Source of the DNA: Pyrenula massariospora
Taxonomy: Eukaryota > Ascomycota > Eurotiomycetes > Pyrenulales > Pyrenulaceae
Direction: 5' to 3'
DNA length: 64,000 nt
Assembly (NCBI GenBank): GCA_021030905.1
Contig: JAGFMI010000008.1
Location: forward strand, 930,001-994,000
Position 1 is the first letter of the stretch, and every line of letters starts with the position of its first letter. A model generated the notes under the pieces. It was not told the DNA's origin. It was given only the letters and a program-made list of their open reading frames with translations, and made no database searches. Of the stretch, positions 33,457 through 45,062 are shown in pieces. A program made the position numbers and the translations under genes.

Positions 33457-36400
33457 GTTGGTAGACTATCGAAGCTTTGTTTCCATGAGGATGTTGTGGT
33501 CGCCGGTCAGGCAGTCAGGGCCAGCATTGGCAGCAAAGATGTTGTAGTGAACGACCGACCTTTAGAGGCTTCCAAGGATTACTCAAGACGGCCTAGACTA
33601 TTAGGAGGCTGATCTAGTTGGTGCGGAAGAAGCATTGTAGGTGAACTCGTGACGTAGACGTTCCTGGACCAAACTTGGCTGGGATGGCAAACATGGCCCG
33701 TGCTGCAGCTTAGAGATCCACCTCCAAAAGCAGAGCCTCGCATCGCACAATTGATCTACCGATAAAAACAACAAATACTCTGACTAATTTGATGATAACA
33801 TTGCATTGCACGAACTCGTAAGTTGAAGTCTCTGACATCTCAACGCCCGTGTCTACATGGGCGGTCTTGAGTGTCACATTATGCCTTGAAACTTTTCTTG
33901 TGTGCTTATTTCAACATTGGCTGGAGCCTCAAAGTAATTATCCTAGGAAACCAAAGGACTAGGACAGAATGAGAATGAGCCAGAGGAGCGAGACAATTTT
34001 GAGAGTGTCAGTTCAGCTGGAGCAGTGACTTTGCCTCAGGTCACAACCGAGGACGGCAGGACTTCATCGTACTTGGTGGTAGGACATTTGAAGGGTTTCC
34101 GACCATTCTCATTGTCTTACAGATCCGGTGGGAAGATGGTCTTGCGTATAGGGTGAGTCCAACTTTTAAACTTAGATTGGGTATTAGCTACGATTATCTA
34201 GCCTCCAAGACTCTTTGACATGTCGCTTTGTCGACAGACTCGTAGGGTCACGACAAACATCTCTAGAACCATTCTAGAGACCTTCACACATAGGCGTAGT
34301 GGCCTTTTCAATTGTTACGTAGGTAGAACTTATCTCCGTCTTCATCACAATACCTGCGACAAACGATCGAAAGCGAGGAGGGCAAGGGTGGAGCTTGACG
34401 TTGAAGAGCGAAATAGCGGTATATTTTCTAGCCCACTCTTGCATCGACGTGGCAAGTTATTTCTTGGTGTGCAATCAACTATCTAAAATCGAACATGCTA
34501 TCTATACTGAAGACGTAGTACACCCTGAGATACACGCTGTCTCATTGAATTGGTCTTTGCTGTCTCAAGGAAAGGGCCACCAACGTAGTGAGTCCGTAGC
34601 GTGTGCCAATGCTGACAAAATTCCTGTTTGAACAACATTATTATCCGAAATTCCAGGCTCGCCACCAGATTCCATACGGAGCAGGAAATGGAAAGTATTA
34701 CCGGCTAGGACTCGAGGTTGTACAATTGTTTGAGCTTGACAAGGTGATCGGCAGTTTATGCGAGGTTTCGACGTTGATTGTCTGCTTGACGGCGCGCTCT
34801 GTTGAATTACCAGTGGCCTGGAGTAGTCAGATAGCTGTCTTTTCAAGGAGAAGGACTTTTGGCTTAAAGTTGGATGGTCCTCTCCGCAACAGTGTTCCAG
34901 CTTTTGAAGTTGATCGAACAATACTGAATATGTGGGAGAAAAGCTCGAACACCGTGAGGATCAATGACCAAGTAATAGCGGAGGTATCGGCCAATTGTAG
35001 CAGCACATTTTGTAATTTGAACCATCTGGGAGAAATGGTAAGCTTTTCTTCAGCTCGAAGGGAGACCACTTGGAGAAGGCTTATTTGATTCGATTGGCAT
35101 TCCTTCGCAAGCTTCTGCCGAAAATCATTGTTAAATGTCGAGTTCGTCAGCTATTGGATATTTGAGACTAGTCAACCACTGGTCAGAAGACATTTGGCAG
35201 AGGGCGGAGGAGGGAAGCTGAGACCTGGAAGGAAAGTCTTTCAAACCGAACACTAGTTATACAGAGTCTACCGTACAACCTGAAAACATCTGCGTCTAGA
35301 ATAATGTCAGTTATCGTCGTCATAGCAAGGTGAAGGGGTTGCAAAGCGGTATACTTCTAATAATTAGAAGAGGTTAGGTAGATGTGGGAGTGCATTATTG
35401 AGGTATCTTAGGATGTGAATGAAGACCTTGGCAGCAGATCAAAGATTGACTTACCTTTACATCAGCGATGCGAATGGCAGACCTGTGGAAATCAATTGGC
35501 CAATCCTAGTTCACAGTCAGGGGCTATAGATAAGGGCTTGGTCTTTCTATCGCTGAGGGGGAACAATGACTTTCTAGCAGCTTATTCGCCAGAACTTGAT
35601 CGAAAGAGGACTTACTTCTGCGACATGAATCGGCAGCCATGACGAATGTATCAAGTTATATGTGCAAAGTACTTGCAGGCCGATGCACAGCCTTGTAAGA
35701 CAAGTGGAAAAATTGCCGCAAAAACGAGGTCAGGCGCCACAACTGTATCGTCGCCAACGGTAAAAAGGAACATGGTACTTACTCATTTGAGTATTTTAGA
35801 GCCAACTCATTCACGGCGAGAGTTTCAGCCAATAGAAGAGCCTGAGGAAGGGCTTCAAACTCGGACGTGCCTCATTTTCGACTTGTAGCCTCTATCGCAG
35901 CCTTGCATGTTATACGGACTAGGTTACCGCTGCCGTCGACGCCGCTATTTCTGCAAGCGCCTAGGCCGGCTTTTCGCACTTTAGGCTCGTCATCATGACT
36001 CGATTTGGACAGCGGCGTAGCTATGAAAGTGCGGCTCACCACAACACCAACAAAAATCTGTCTTGTGCGCAAGGAAGCACTTGCAGGTCGCTTTCCCGAA
36101 AATGGCAGCTGGGGGTCTTGGCATGTCTTCTGCCTGTGTCTGCGGCGTAAAAGCTTCACGGAAAATGGTGAACAACGGACAAGGCTGGGGACCTCGAGAA
36201 GTCATGTGCCGAAGGGCTCCACTGACCTGCATATGCTGCTTAGCGGCGCCGCTGGCTAGCTCGCGAAATCAGACCCACTCCATGGACCGATATCAGACAG
36301 GTTGTATTCAGTCGCCGCCGTTGTCACGGTGCAACAGAGCCTCACAACAACTCCTAAGACTTTCATGAGACATTTTCCATATCAGGAGGGATTTCGAAAT

Positions 36401-36675
36401 TAGAAAATCTTTCAGGGCAATATTAGAACGCTCAAGGCGCCGCAGAAACACTCTGAGCCTTTCGCGAGGTGGAGCATATTGTGTAGGGTAGGTTGGCGTC
36501 CCTGGACTTGCCCTGCTCTTTGCACTCACCTTGGACAAAGGAGCCTCTTAAGTACTCAGCATGCTGCTCTTGACCAGCGTCAAGTGTCTATCCTCCTCTT
36601 TTTTGCATAATCAGATCTACAACTCTCTCCGTTGACATACATTGAAAAATACATCACGCGGAGTACTGAATAAAT
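33457..36675. other. Long intergenic region, no supported gene
   Basis: About 3.2 kb. The longest frame, 34603-35088 on the plus strand (161 codons from a GTG), has no ATG near its start and no recognisable motif. A minus-strand frame near 36,000-36,100 has a short cysteine cluster (KCFLAHKTDFCWCCG) but no signal peptide. I see no repeat or transposon remnant. Confidence 0.45.
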
Positions 36676-37122
36676 ATGAGGGACTCGGCTGTCTACATTC
36701 TCATAACCTCCATCTTCATCCCTGCCTCGATTTCTGCTGTTCCGGCAGCGAACCTTGGCTCCAGCGGCCCTCCTATGGCCGGTCAGACAGGAGTATTTGC
36801 TGACCCAGCAGACTCAACAGCGCCATATGTCAAAAGTCAAACATGCATCGACCAATATTTGGCTTTCGACCCTGTCGATTTTTCTCAGTCTTGCCCTAAG
36901 GCTCTCGGAGGGACAACCATCTCGGCTGTGATCAATAACCCGACCCCTCTCCCAACTGTATTCTCTAAGCCCAGCGCAGTGGCCCTTGAATCCAGCTTTG
37001 CGATCAATTTTGGAAGTAGCGGTGGTATGGCTTTCTCCCCAGGAGGCAGTTCTGTAGCCACGCTGGCCCTTTCAGACTTAATAACCTCAACCAATATCTC
37101 AACCGGGGCGCTGACACAATAA
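36676..37122 (+). CDS. Small secreted protein
   Basis: An intronless frame of 148 residues. It starts with a clear signal peptide, MRDSAVYILITSIFIPASIS, with likely cleavage after Ala about residue 21. The mature part has only two cysteines (QTC and QSC about 17 residues apart), a Pro-rich stretch (NNPTPLPTVFSKPS), and a Gly/Ser-rich tail ending TGALTQ. There are no transmembrane helices after the signal and no GPI-like C-terminus. It could be a surface or effector-like protein; the family is unknown to me. It lies about 290 bases beyond the 3' end of the leftward MFS gene, so the two are convergent. Confidence 0.6.
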   Translation: MRDSAVYILITSIFIPASISAVPAANLGSSGPPMAGQTGVFADPADSTAPYVKSQTCIDQYLAFDPVDFSQSCPKALGGTTISAVINNPTPLPTVFSKPSAVALESSFAINFGSSGGMAFSPGGSSVATLALSDLITSTNISTGALTQ

Positions 37123-37409
37123 TTGGACATCTCTGATTCTAACTAAATGGAACCGTTCTGCAAGGTGCTGAATCTTTTCGGACAAGTTGTTAAAGCTGAG
37201 TTTTCCATCCTATAGACTAATGTACACCGCGCCATGAACCAGATCTGTCTCCATAAAAGGCGTCTTCAGCTTCCATTTCTCAAACAGTCTCCAGCAAATA
37301 GACCATTTCCCTGCTTGTGCAGATACAAATTAACCAGACCATTTACCACAAATTTCAAGGTCAGACCAATCAAACAGCCTATCGCTTTGAAATTCCTTTT
37401 CATATCCTT

Positions 37410-38891
37410 CTATACAACGACAAAAAGTTTGCTGCTTTGTTGCAGCCGGGAGACAAAAATGAGAATTGCCCCAACTACGAGCGTCGTTCCAGCGTACATG
37501 GACAGTGCGAGCCATCCATGAATAATTAATTGTCCACTGATTGGTGATCCAAATAGGCCACTGTGAGAATGTCAGTGTCCATTTAGTAATAGAAAATAAG
37601 AGGTCTTCATACGTTAAGGAGCCAGCTGCGAGTACTAGTCCCATAGCCATGCCTCTTGCCTCCGGTCTTGATAGCTGCGACGCACATGCTCCCTGTAGGC
37701 TCATCATAGCCTACAACCATAGTCAGCATCTCCATGAATTCCTATCTTTCAGCTATGGGACTCTTACTCCAGAAGCAAAACCGTAGGCTACGGACCATAC
37801 CACCAGCCCGGTAGAAGAAGTCGCAGTTGTCCAACAAAATCCAATGATACCCGACAAGAGTGCGGTCGCCGCACATACGTTAAAGTGTCCATACTTGTCC
37901 CCCAGAATACCTGGAAATATCCTTCCAAAGCAGGAAGCACCATTCAGTATCGAGATCAGGTAAAATGAGAAGCTTGATGACATGCCTAAGCTTGTGGCAT
38001 ACGATGTGACAAAGAAGAAAGGGGCGAACATTCCCAAATAGAAGATTGCAAGTCCAAGGCATAGGGTTAGGAATCTTTTGTTCCTCAAGAGTGAAAGATC
38101 TGTTTGATGACCCTGCTGTTCATAGGACCTCGAAGGTGGCAGAGTGACTGCACATGCCACGAGGACTAGTGGAAGCATTGTAAAGCCGACGATTCGCATG
38201 GTCCAAGCGAAGCTGACACCATCGCTGTTAAGGAGCCGGTTGATCATGATCGGCCAGATGACACCTCCAATTGACGAACCGGCAATGGCGACTCCTATTG
38301 CTAAGCCACGATGCTTGGTAAAGTGTTTTGACACCATGGCCATAGCCGGGCACATGAGAAAAGCCATCGCAACCCCCAGCAGCAAACCTTGGGCAAGGAA
38401 GAACTGATAGTACTCTTTGCAAAGAGATATCATAAACATGGCAAGCACCGTCCCAGCGCTTCCAACGCACATTGGGATCTGAATAAGAATCAGCCAAGAT
38501 GCTAACTTGTTCAAAGAGTGCCATACCGTTGGACCATTTTTATCTACTATCGCTCCGGCCAACGCGGCGGACAAGAACAACGCAAACGTGGCGAAAGACC
38601 CAATCCAAGAAATGTCGAATTCTGATTTGTCCCTTAGAGGGCCACGAAAATAGTATTCTTGGAACAGCCCAAAGGAATTCATGAAGCCGGTTGTGCAGAA
38701 CATTGCCAAGGCCGCTCCCAGTACCGAGAGCAGAGCTCGTGTGCTACCGAATTGCTGACATTAGCTGCAATGAAGGACATCAGAGTATTTCATGTGTTTA
38801 CAAACCTTCGCTCATTGTGAGAAGCCGGCGAGGCGTCTTTTTTGACTTGAGGCGTTGTTAATTCGGAAGCTTCCTTGGCCTGTTCTTCCAT
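37410..38891 (-). CDS. Monocarboxylate-transporter-like MFS permease
   Basis: Leftward exons are 38891-38802, 38754-37768, 37710-37613 and 37560-37410; introns of 47, 57 and 52 bases. The product is 441 residues. A ~30-residue charged N-terminus (MEEQAKEASELTTPQVKKDA) precedes twelve predicted helices. GFMNSFGLFQEYYF after helix 1 and SWIGSFATFALFLSAALAG are typical of the fungal MCT group. RIFPGILGDKYGHFN is the loop 8-9 MFS motif, and LFGSPISGQLI falls in the helix 11 region. These proteins move small organic acids or related metabolites across the plasma membrane. The gene is divergent from the Zn2Cys6 regulator, and its start lies about 200 bases from a 24-base palindrome. Regulation by that neighbour is a reasonable inference. 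Confidence 0.9.
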
Positions 38892-39021
38892 TGTGTTAGC
38901 CAAGACCAGATGGAACTTAGGAATCGCTTAGAAAGGTGTCCTCACTCAGCTTCGCAGGAAGACAGACTCCAATTTATATCATCCCATCTCCCCCCTATAA
39001 TTGCTTGTAGGCTTGTAGCTT

Positions 39022-39038
39022 CCGTGGACACTCCGCGG
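39022..39038. promoter_or_regulatory. Partial copy of the GGACACTCCG operator-like motif
   Basis: The 17 bases CCGTGGACACTCCGCGG repeat the GGACACTCCG half of the palindrome at 39069-39092, and end with the self-complementary CCGCGG also present at that palindrome's centre. Spacing between the two sites is about 30 bases, roughly three helical turns. Confidence 0.45.
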
Positions 39039-39068
39039 GCCAAGTTTGCGTAGATGAGGGAGTCACCG

Positions 39069-39092
39069 TCGGAGTGTCCGCGGACACTCCGA
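39069..39092. promoter_or_regulatory. Perfect 24-base palindrome, candidate Zn2Cys6 binding site
   Basis: The left arm TCGGAGTGTCCG is followed at once by its exact reverse complement CGGACACTCCGA. Each arm holds CGG-N5-CCG, the inverted CGG triplet arrangement bound by many dimeric Zn2Cys6 factors, and the centre forms CCGCGG. The site lies 127 bases upstream of the regulator ATG and about 180 upstream of the transporter ATG. Confidence 0.6.
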
Positions 39093-39218
39093 ATGCCTCC
39101 GCACGGATCATCCTCCGAGTCCAGAATCACCTCTTTCCCATACAGTATTGCGGGACTTTTTCATGGTTTCAATCCTTGGCAAGCGCCGGTTGAGGATCAA
39201 AAACGATGATTTGACGAC

Positions 39219-41408
39219 ATGAAAAACCACCAAATTGCTGGTAAAATCGGACGTCGCCGCCAAGACCCCGTTTCATGTCTCCTGTGTCGTTCGAAGAAGC
39301 TGAAATGCGACCGTCAGCGACCATGTTCGAACTGTGCAGCGAGAGGCGTAACATGCGACGGCGGGCATATCTCAGATACTCACCGCAGCTTCCGCCAAAA
39401 TGCTGGCACGGATGAGAATGCGGCAGTGTTGAGACGGTTACAAAAACTAGAGGCAGCCGTGTTCGGCGAGAATGCTTCAACCCCAGCGTCAATCACCCAG
39501 ACTCCGGAATCCCAATTTTCTACGCCAGTCTCGCGATTTGTAGAAGGGGATGAAGCAGAGAATACTTTCTCTGAATTCGAAAGCACCGGAACCCGGGAGG
39601 ATTCTTTGGTGGGTTTTACCAATATTCAGATGGGGACTTTCTATTGACTTTAGACTTCTAAGCTGTCTGGTCTGTCGGAGGGCATACTCTTTCGTATTGG
39701 AAGTTCCCAACAAAACATTGGCATGAAATCTGCCCGGTTGCGTGCAGACTTGGAATCATCGATGATCACCTGGATGCCGCCAAAAGAAGACGCTAAAATA
39801 TTGTTCGAAAATTACGCCAATAATTTCGAATGCTTTTACAATATCATTCTTATTCCACACGTGCGACAAATTTTAGAAGACGTTTATGAGAAAATGCTTC
39901 AGTTTCAATTTGTTGAATCAAGCCATGCTGCGCTCCTTCTCAGTATTTTCGCCACCTCTGCGTCAAATCACCCATCAATTGTTGGGGAAAGCACTTCATC
40001 CCAGGACAAACGACGCGAAGCTAAACCAGCCTCGTCATGGCTCAAAGCCGCGCTCGACGTCTTGGAACATTCCCGTCGTACAAGTCGTGGGTCCTTAGAG
40101 GACGCGCAGGCATCGATAGTGCTTCTCTTTTTGATCTACAAGAACGAAGGAATCTCCATCAGGTGTCGCTATCTATTGTGTAATGCTCTCACCGTTGCCA
40201 AAGACCTAGGTTTACACAAAATTGACAGTATTTCCCGCAGAGGAACAAAAGGAGGCGCCTACGAGGATTTGGCTCAGCTTGAGCTGAAGCGGAGGATGTG
40301 GTGGCATATAACATCTACAGACTGGTAGGATCTTAGAAAACATGCTTACATTCGAGCTACCTGACTTGTGGCTAGGTTACAAGCGGGCATGGGCGGCCCC
40401 ACAGGAGGGACGTACCTTGTGCAGCCGAGACAGATGTGTGTGAAGATGCCACGTAATATCAACAATGAAGATTTATATGTCCAAGATGAATCCTTTCAGC
40501 ACGTTCCTTCGGAGCCAACTTCAATGTCATATTTTCTCCACCGCATTCGGCTCGCGGAAGTATGCCGAGTCATTGTCGACACCCAACCGCCCCTTTCGTC
40601 TGACTCCAAACCCGCAAACTACGAAGACACGATTTCATTAGACAGCAAAATCGAGACTTTCCTACAAGGTCTCCCCATTTTCTTTCGCTGCGATGATGAT
40701 AGTCATCTTAAGAGCCAAAATACATACCGTCAATTCCCCCAGCTTTTAATGCAACGATACACCATCAATATCAACGCCAACAGCATCCGTTGCAAGCTCA
40801 ATCAACCTTTTCTCATCCGAGGCTCGGTCGACCCGCATTTCTCTGTCGCTAGATTCTCTTGTCTGCGCTCTGCACGCGCGCTTATCGAGATCGCTAGACA
40901 GTTGGCGAACCCCGACTTGATAAAAATCCCCTTCACGCCAGCCCATGGCCACTTCGTGCACTTCATGCATCAGTTCTTTCTCGCCACCCTTATCTTGGTT
41001 ATAGATCTTTGCTTCAGCCGAGACCCAGCTCAAAAGGAATGCGCTAGAGCTGAGGAGGTCGCAGATGCCTACAAGGTGATGGAAAACTCCAAATCGCAAG
41101 CCCCACTTACGGAGACTTTTCTCCAATCGTTGACGAAGATCTTGATAAAGTATAAGATTGAGCTGCCACAGCTGCAGGGGCAGATGAATAAATGTGATGG
41201 AATCGGTTTTACTAGGCGCATCTCGGAAGAAGCGACGAGATCTCCATTACAAGCATTCCAGGCAGACTCCGGAATGGAGATACCATTAAACCAAGTTCAG
41301 CATCCATCCGCTATTCAAGAGCTAGAGTTCGACTTTGACGAGATATGGCGGAACTATGTTGACTATGGGCCGGATGTTGACATGCCGATCGGCGAACACT
41401 TTTTTTGA
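39219..41408 (+). CDS. Zn2Cys6 transcription factor with fungal middle homology region
   Basis: Three exons, 39219-39608, 39654-40324 and 40376-41408, with introns of 45 and 51 bases, encode 697 residues. The binuclear zinc cluster is complete: C20, C23, C30, C36, C39 and C46, spaced 2-6-5-2-6, within a basic region. A short coiled-coil candidate (AAVLRRLQKLEAAVFG) follows as dimerisation segment. After the linker comes KLSGLSEGILFRIGSSQQ, typical of this regulator subfamily. The fungal transcription factor domain follows, with LFENYANNFECFYNIILIPH, RCRYLLCNALTVAKDLGLHK and KRRMWWHITSTDW; then GGPTGGTYLVQP. It acts in the nucleus as a DNA-binding regulator. Its likely target is the divergent MFS transporter; the inducer is unknown. 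Both splice sites are supported by continuous conserved sequence across the joins. Confidence 0.92.
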
Positions 41409-41679
41409 TACCTCACTGCGAAGGGTATCCCATGACCCCCTGCTCTCATTCTCGAATTTCCTCCATTGGGATATCACAATTCATCCTACCGCGCAAGAGT
41501 ACCAACCTTTTGCCAAGCTTGAAGACGTTCAAAGCGTACGAAGAAAAGACACCAGAAAGCCTACTCGCAAGCTTTGACTAGGGTGCAGAGCTACAGGTAT
41601 ATTATTTAACCTAAAAGTGGAGACTCTTGTTTACAACATAAGTTAATCATAGTACTGGAATATCTCCATCTCTCCAACG

Positions 41680-42632
41680 CTACAGCGGTCTAAAAGCTGT
41701 AACTCGAGGCACGTTTCTCACACGCAAAAGATCCAATTGCACAAATTGGATGCTAAGTTCAATGGATCTTGAGTCCGTTTTGAAGAGTAGAACACGTAGC
41801 GTGACGTAGGAGTTGCTAGCAGAAATGTACTTTCGGGAGTTCAACAGAGCGTCGATATTCACACTAAATTAAAGTCCATTTTGACCAGGCGAGTATAGAA
41901 CATTGTATCAGGCTCTATAAACGATTCACACGCTATCAATAGGACATGCCGCCAGACGTGTGGAAAGTCGTTCGGGGAGAATGACATCTTGAAAGAGAAA
42001 AGCCTTGAATGTCCTGGTCACGGATTGGATGGAGAGAAAAAAGATAGCGTCCTCCGGATCAATGTCGAAGCGAGATGTGTCAAAGACTTATACCTCCATC
42101 TCCTGGAAAAGGACGGCAGCAAGCCCTAGGAGGACCGTCAGATCAAAGACCGCAAGATTGTTGTTCAGATCACAGTCGGGAGAAACACATCTTACCTTGT
42201 CAGCGATTCGACACAGATACCCGACTTCCAGCCTACGTTAAGCGAACGCTTGAATCCATATTCGTCGACTATGACAACGCTGAAGAGAGCCGTTTCAGTT
42301 GCGATGAACCCCTTCATTTCGCTTGTAACAAATCCACGACCAATACTGGAACCAAGGGTCCATCGAAAGCCAGTCCAAAACCGACTCTCGAACGGGCCGG
42401 AGGAAAATCTTGGAACTAGCCAGCCACGGATTATGGAAAGTGGTATTTGAACTTTGACAGAAGAGAGAAGCGCACTACTTGAGATGATGTAAAGCATCTG
42501 CAAAAGCGCAACGACTAAAAGGATGAAGTCCGCGGGGAAAATCCCGGGGCAAATGATGACGAATTCTAAGGCTTCTAAGGTCAGATCGTCATTTTCGGCT
42601 TCTCTTTTTAAGCGTACGAAGGTTTCTTCCAC
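41680..42632 (-). pseudogene. Decayed or unsolved gene, unrecognised family
   Basis: Three minus-strand stretches have strong coding character but sit in different frames. The first (42632-42192) reads LEALEFVIICPGIFPADFIL and later SVVIVDEYGFKRSLNVGWKS; it lacks an ATG near its start. The second (about 42235-41920) begins LEVGYLCRIADKVRCVSPDC, continues DLTVLLGLAAVLFQEMEV, is cut by TAA at 42088-42090, and goes on in the same frame as RFDIDPEDAIFFLSIQSVTR to a stop. The third (41872-41680) reads NIDALLNSRKYISASNSYVT and ends LLRVRNVPRVTAFRPL, preceded by a plausible acceptor TTTAATTTAG. The in-frame TAA with coding-like sequence on both sides argues for a pseudogene. I cannot assign a family. 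Confidence 0.4.
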
Positions 42633-43766
42633 CTTTATGTGTTACACTCCTAGGTGGTCCATCTAAAGGAAAGGGCTTGGTCGGTCAAAAGTATGGCTCA
42701 GCGGCGTGTTAGTGAGATAACAGAGGGCTGGATCCATGTCATAGATACATTAGTAGCCTTTTCCGGTACCCAGACGCCATCAATTGTGCACTAATTAGGC
42801 GATACTTTTTGCGTGGGTTAGTTCAATGTCGAGTGTCGGATAAGACTTCCCCTACGATCTGCCCTTGCGGCTGGATTTGCTCCGGCCCACACCTTACTTC
42901 TCGATGCGATAATTTGGATCGAGAGTCCTTTATCGTTCGCGTTGTCTTCGGCCGTATACCTGTCAATATCGTGTATTAAGTAAGTTCGGCTAGTTTTGCA
43001 TGGCGAATCAACGGTTAACCTGTTGAGCAGTCGCACATAGATGGGTGGTTCTTTTTTGAAGTGCAGTGTGGGTGCCTGCGGAGACGGCTCTAACGAATAA
43101 GCTTTTACTTATATATTCGAAAAATGTTTAGTACGTCCTTTTCTTTTTAGTGAGCGATGAATAGCCCTAAGAAGGGAAATCGCTACACACTCTCTAGCTT
43201 ATAAGACCGAAAATAGTAAGCCGAGCAACAGAGCTTAAACATACAAGAAGCCCCACGGTAGACCAGCCCTTACCTCCTGCGCCTCTAGTGAAATGAGGCT
43301 GTCCCTCATCTCTTCCCTCAACGCTACCTGTTGCAAGTACTCATTTTCTTGATGCTATATTATTCGTCTATCTGCACCACTTTACAGGTCATTCACGAAA
43401 GGTTTAAATGTCCCTCCGTTTTTGGCTATTTGAGTCATGTCCACTAAGGATACCGAGGTCGCCATATCTGAAACCAAGGCGGACGTTGGCCGAAGGCTTT
43501 GAAGTATATCAGGCATTGGCTCGACAATTACTCTTACCTGCGCTTCGGGGCTCATCTGTACAAAAATCGATGCATGCTGTCCCAGTGGAGGACGCGACTT
43601 ACTTTTAGCATCGAATGTCGTTGATGAGCCTCGGAAGGCTGGCTATGGTTTGATGTGATATTTTGATAGCACTCATTTTTTCAGCAAGTAGAAGTATCTT
43701 GACTGCGTTTGCTCAATTCTGCTTCTTCTTGAAATCTACAGACCGGCTTTATATTTCTTATCCAAG
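42633..43766. other. Intergenic upstream of M35-like copy B
   Basis: About 1.1 kb. I found only short frames. The last ~150 bases are T-rich and hold the presumed promoter of the gene starting at 43767. Confidence 0.45.
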
Positions 43767-45062
43767 ATGCTCTTGTTCTTAACATTCCTACTACTTATGC
43801 TCGGTTTACCAGTCGCCTCTGTGTATACCTATTGGGTTGACCAATCATGCGATCGCTTCAGAGACCAATTCAATGCCGCCCTTACCGACGCACTGACATG
43901 GGCGAGAAGAGGAAGGGAACGACTGGAAGCAAGGGATCCCGAACAAGCCGAAATCTTTCGGCATCTTTTCGCACCCCCAGATAACCCCGACTACTACTTG
44001 TACCTCGACATCGTCCAAGGTGAGTGTCATTATAAACGTCTATAATTCTCCATCCTACCCTAGCACTGAGCAGTCGTCTAATAGCAAGTACCCGGTTTCT
44101 AGACATCCTCAGCAGTCCTAATGGTCTGTCACGCATGATCCGTGAGCCGAGCGGCGAGCGTGCTCGGTCAAACTACCGGATCTACTGCGACAACGACGCG
44201 CGGTGGAGACGTAGACAGATGCCCATGTGCTTGGGATGTGTACCTGCGTTTGTGCGCCAGCTGGGGCCGGGCCGGGATCGTCCGCCCCGACGCCCGGAAT
44301 GGATCGACAACGACAACGGGATCGTACGGGACTCGCCGGAGAGCTGCACAACGGACCTCGACCTCGATGTGATGGCGAGGACGTACAATATGATGGCGCC
44401 TGGGCCATGGGAGGGACAGAATCCCTTTCGAGCTACGATTACGGTCGGTTGAACGATGTTTACCTTATACGAAACTGCCGACTAATATAATTCTGATGGT
44501 AGTTGTGCGACCGCAGATTCGCAGTTCGACGGCTTAATTCTCTTGCTACGTTTGAAAACATGGACTTATCTCGATTTACGTCTCCCTTTGCTCAGGTTTC
44601 ATCAATACAGGCGTGGTTCTCAGTTCTGATTCCCTTTACCATCTTGCACGAGGTCTGCCGCCTACAGCTATCACGCCTGTAGTTTTATTCTGACAGTCAC
44701 ACTCTAGTTCCATCGCCTACCACCTTGGAATCGTAAGTCGAACCTCCACATCATCCGCTGTGCTCTAAGCTCACCCAACGAGCCCGTCTTTCACAAATTT
44801 CCACATCCACTATCATCTCTCTTCACCACCCACTCCAGCGCTAACAGTGAGGGATACAGTTGAAGACCGGGCCCCCAATTGGACCGATCTCCTCGCTCTT
44901 GACGCCGAGAACAAGGTCGAAAACATAAACAACTACGTCTACTTCTGTCTGCTGGCGCGGATTTTAGACATAGGGTTCCGGCTGCGCAGGGACGAAATGG
45001 GCGTGGCGAATGGGTTGTTGGAGAACGTGCCCGAAGTCATGCCTGATCTTGAGCATAAATGA
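43767..45062 (+). CDS. Secreted M35-metallopeptidase-like protein, copy B, altered zinc motif
   Basis: Five exons: 43767-44019, 44103-44443, 44503-44652, 44708-44732 and 44839-45062; 330 residues. Exon phases (1, 0, 0, 1) and the 25-base fourth exon match copy A at 9390-10718. The signal peptide is MLLFLTFLLLMLGLPVAS, then VYTYWVDQSC, and the motif RSNYRIYCDND is shared with copy A. Exon 3 ends FTILHE and exon 4 continues FHRLPPWN, so the histidine-glutamate pair is kept, but the second histidine falls one residue early (HEFH instead of HExxH). The C-terminus has NINNYVYFCLLARILD, resembling the NADxY region of M35/Lys-specific endopeptidase-like proteins. It should be extracellular. Whether it cleaves peptides is doubtful. 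Introns 2 and 3 use unusual donors (GTCGGT, GTCTGC). Confidence 0.78.

Larger units (their letters stand above)
38892..39218. promoter_or_regulatory. Shared divergent promoter of MFS transporter and Zn2Cys6 regulator
   Basis: This 327-base gap separates the start codons of the two divergent genes. It contains a perfect 24-base palindrome and a partial copy of it, annotated separately. The layout is that of a local regulator controlling its neighbour and itself; that is inference from position and site symmetry. Confidence 0.6.

Noticed and set aside
34603-35088. 161-codon plus-strand frame
   Set aside because: It begins at GTG without strong context, overlaps a 118-codon antisense frame and shows no motif.
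36000-36159. Cysteine cluster in a minus-strand frame, considered as a small secreted peptide
   Set aside because: No signal peptide or ATG at a suitable place, and overlapping plus-strand frames are equally long.
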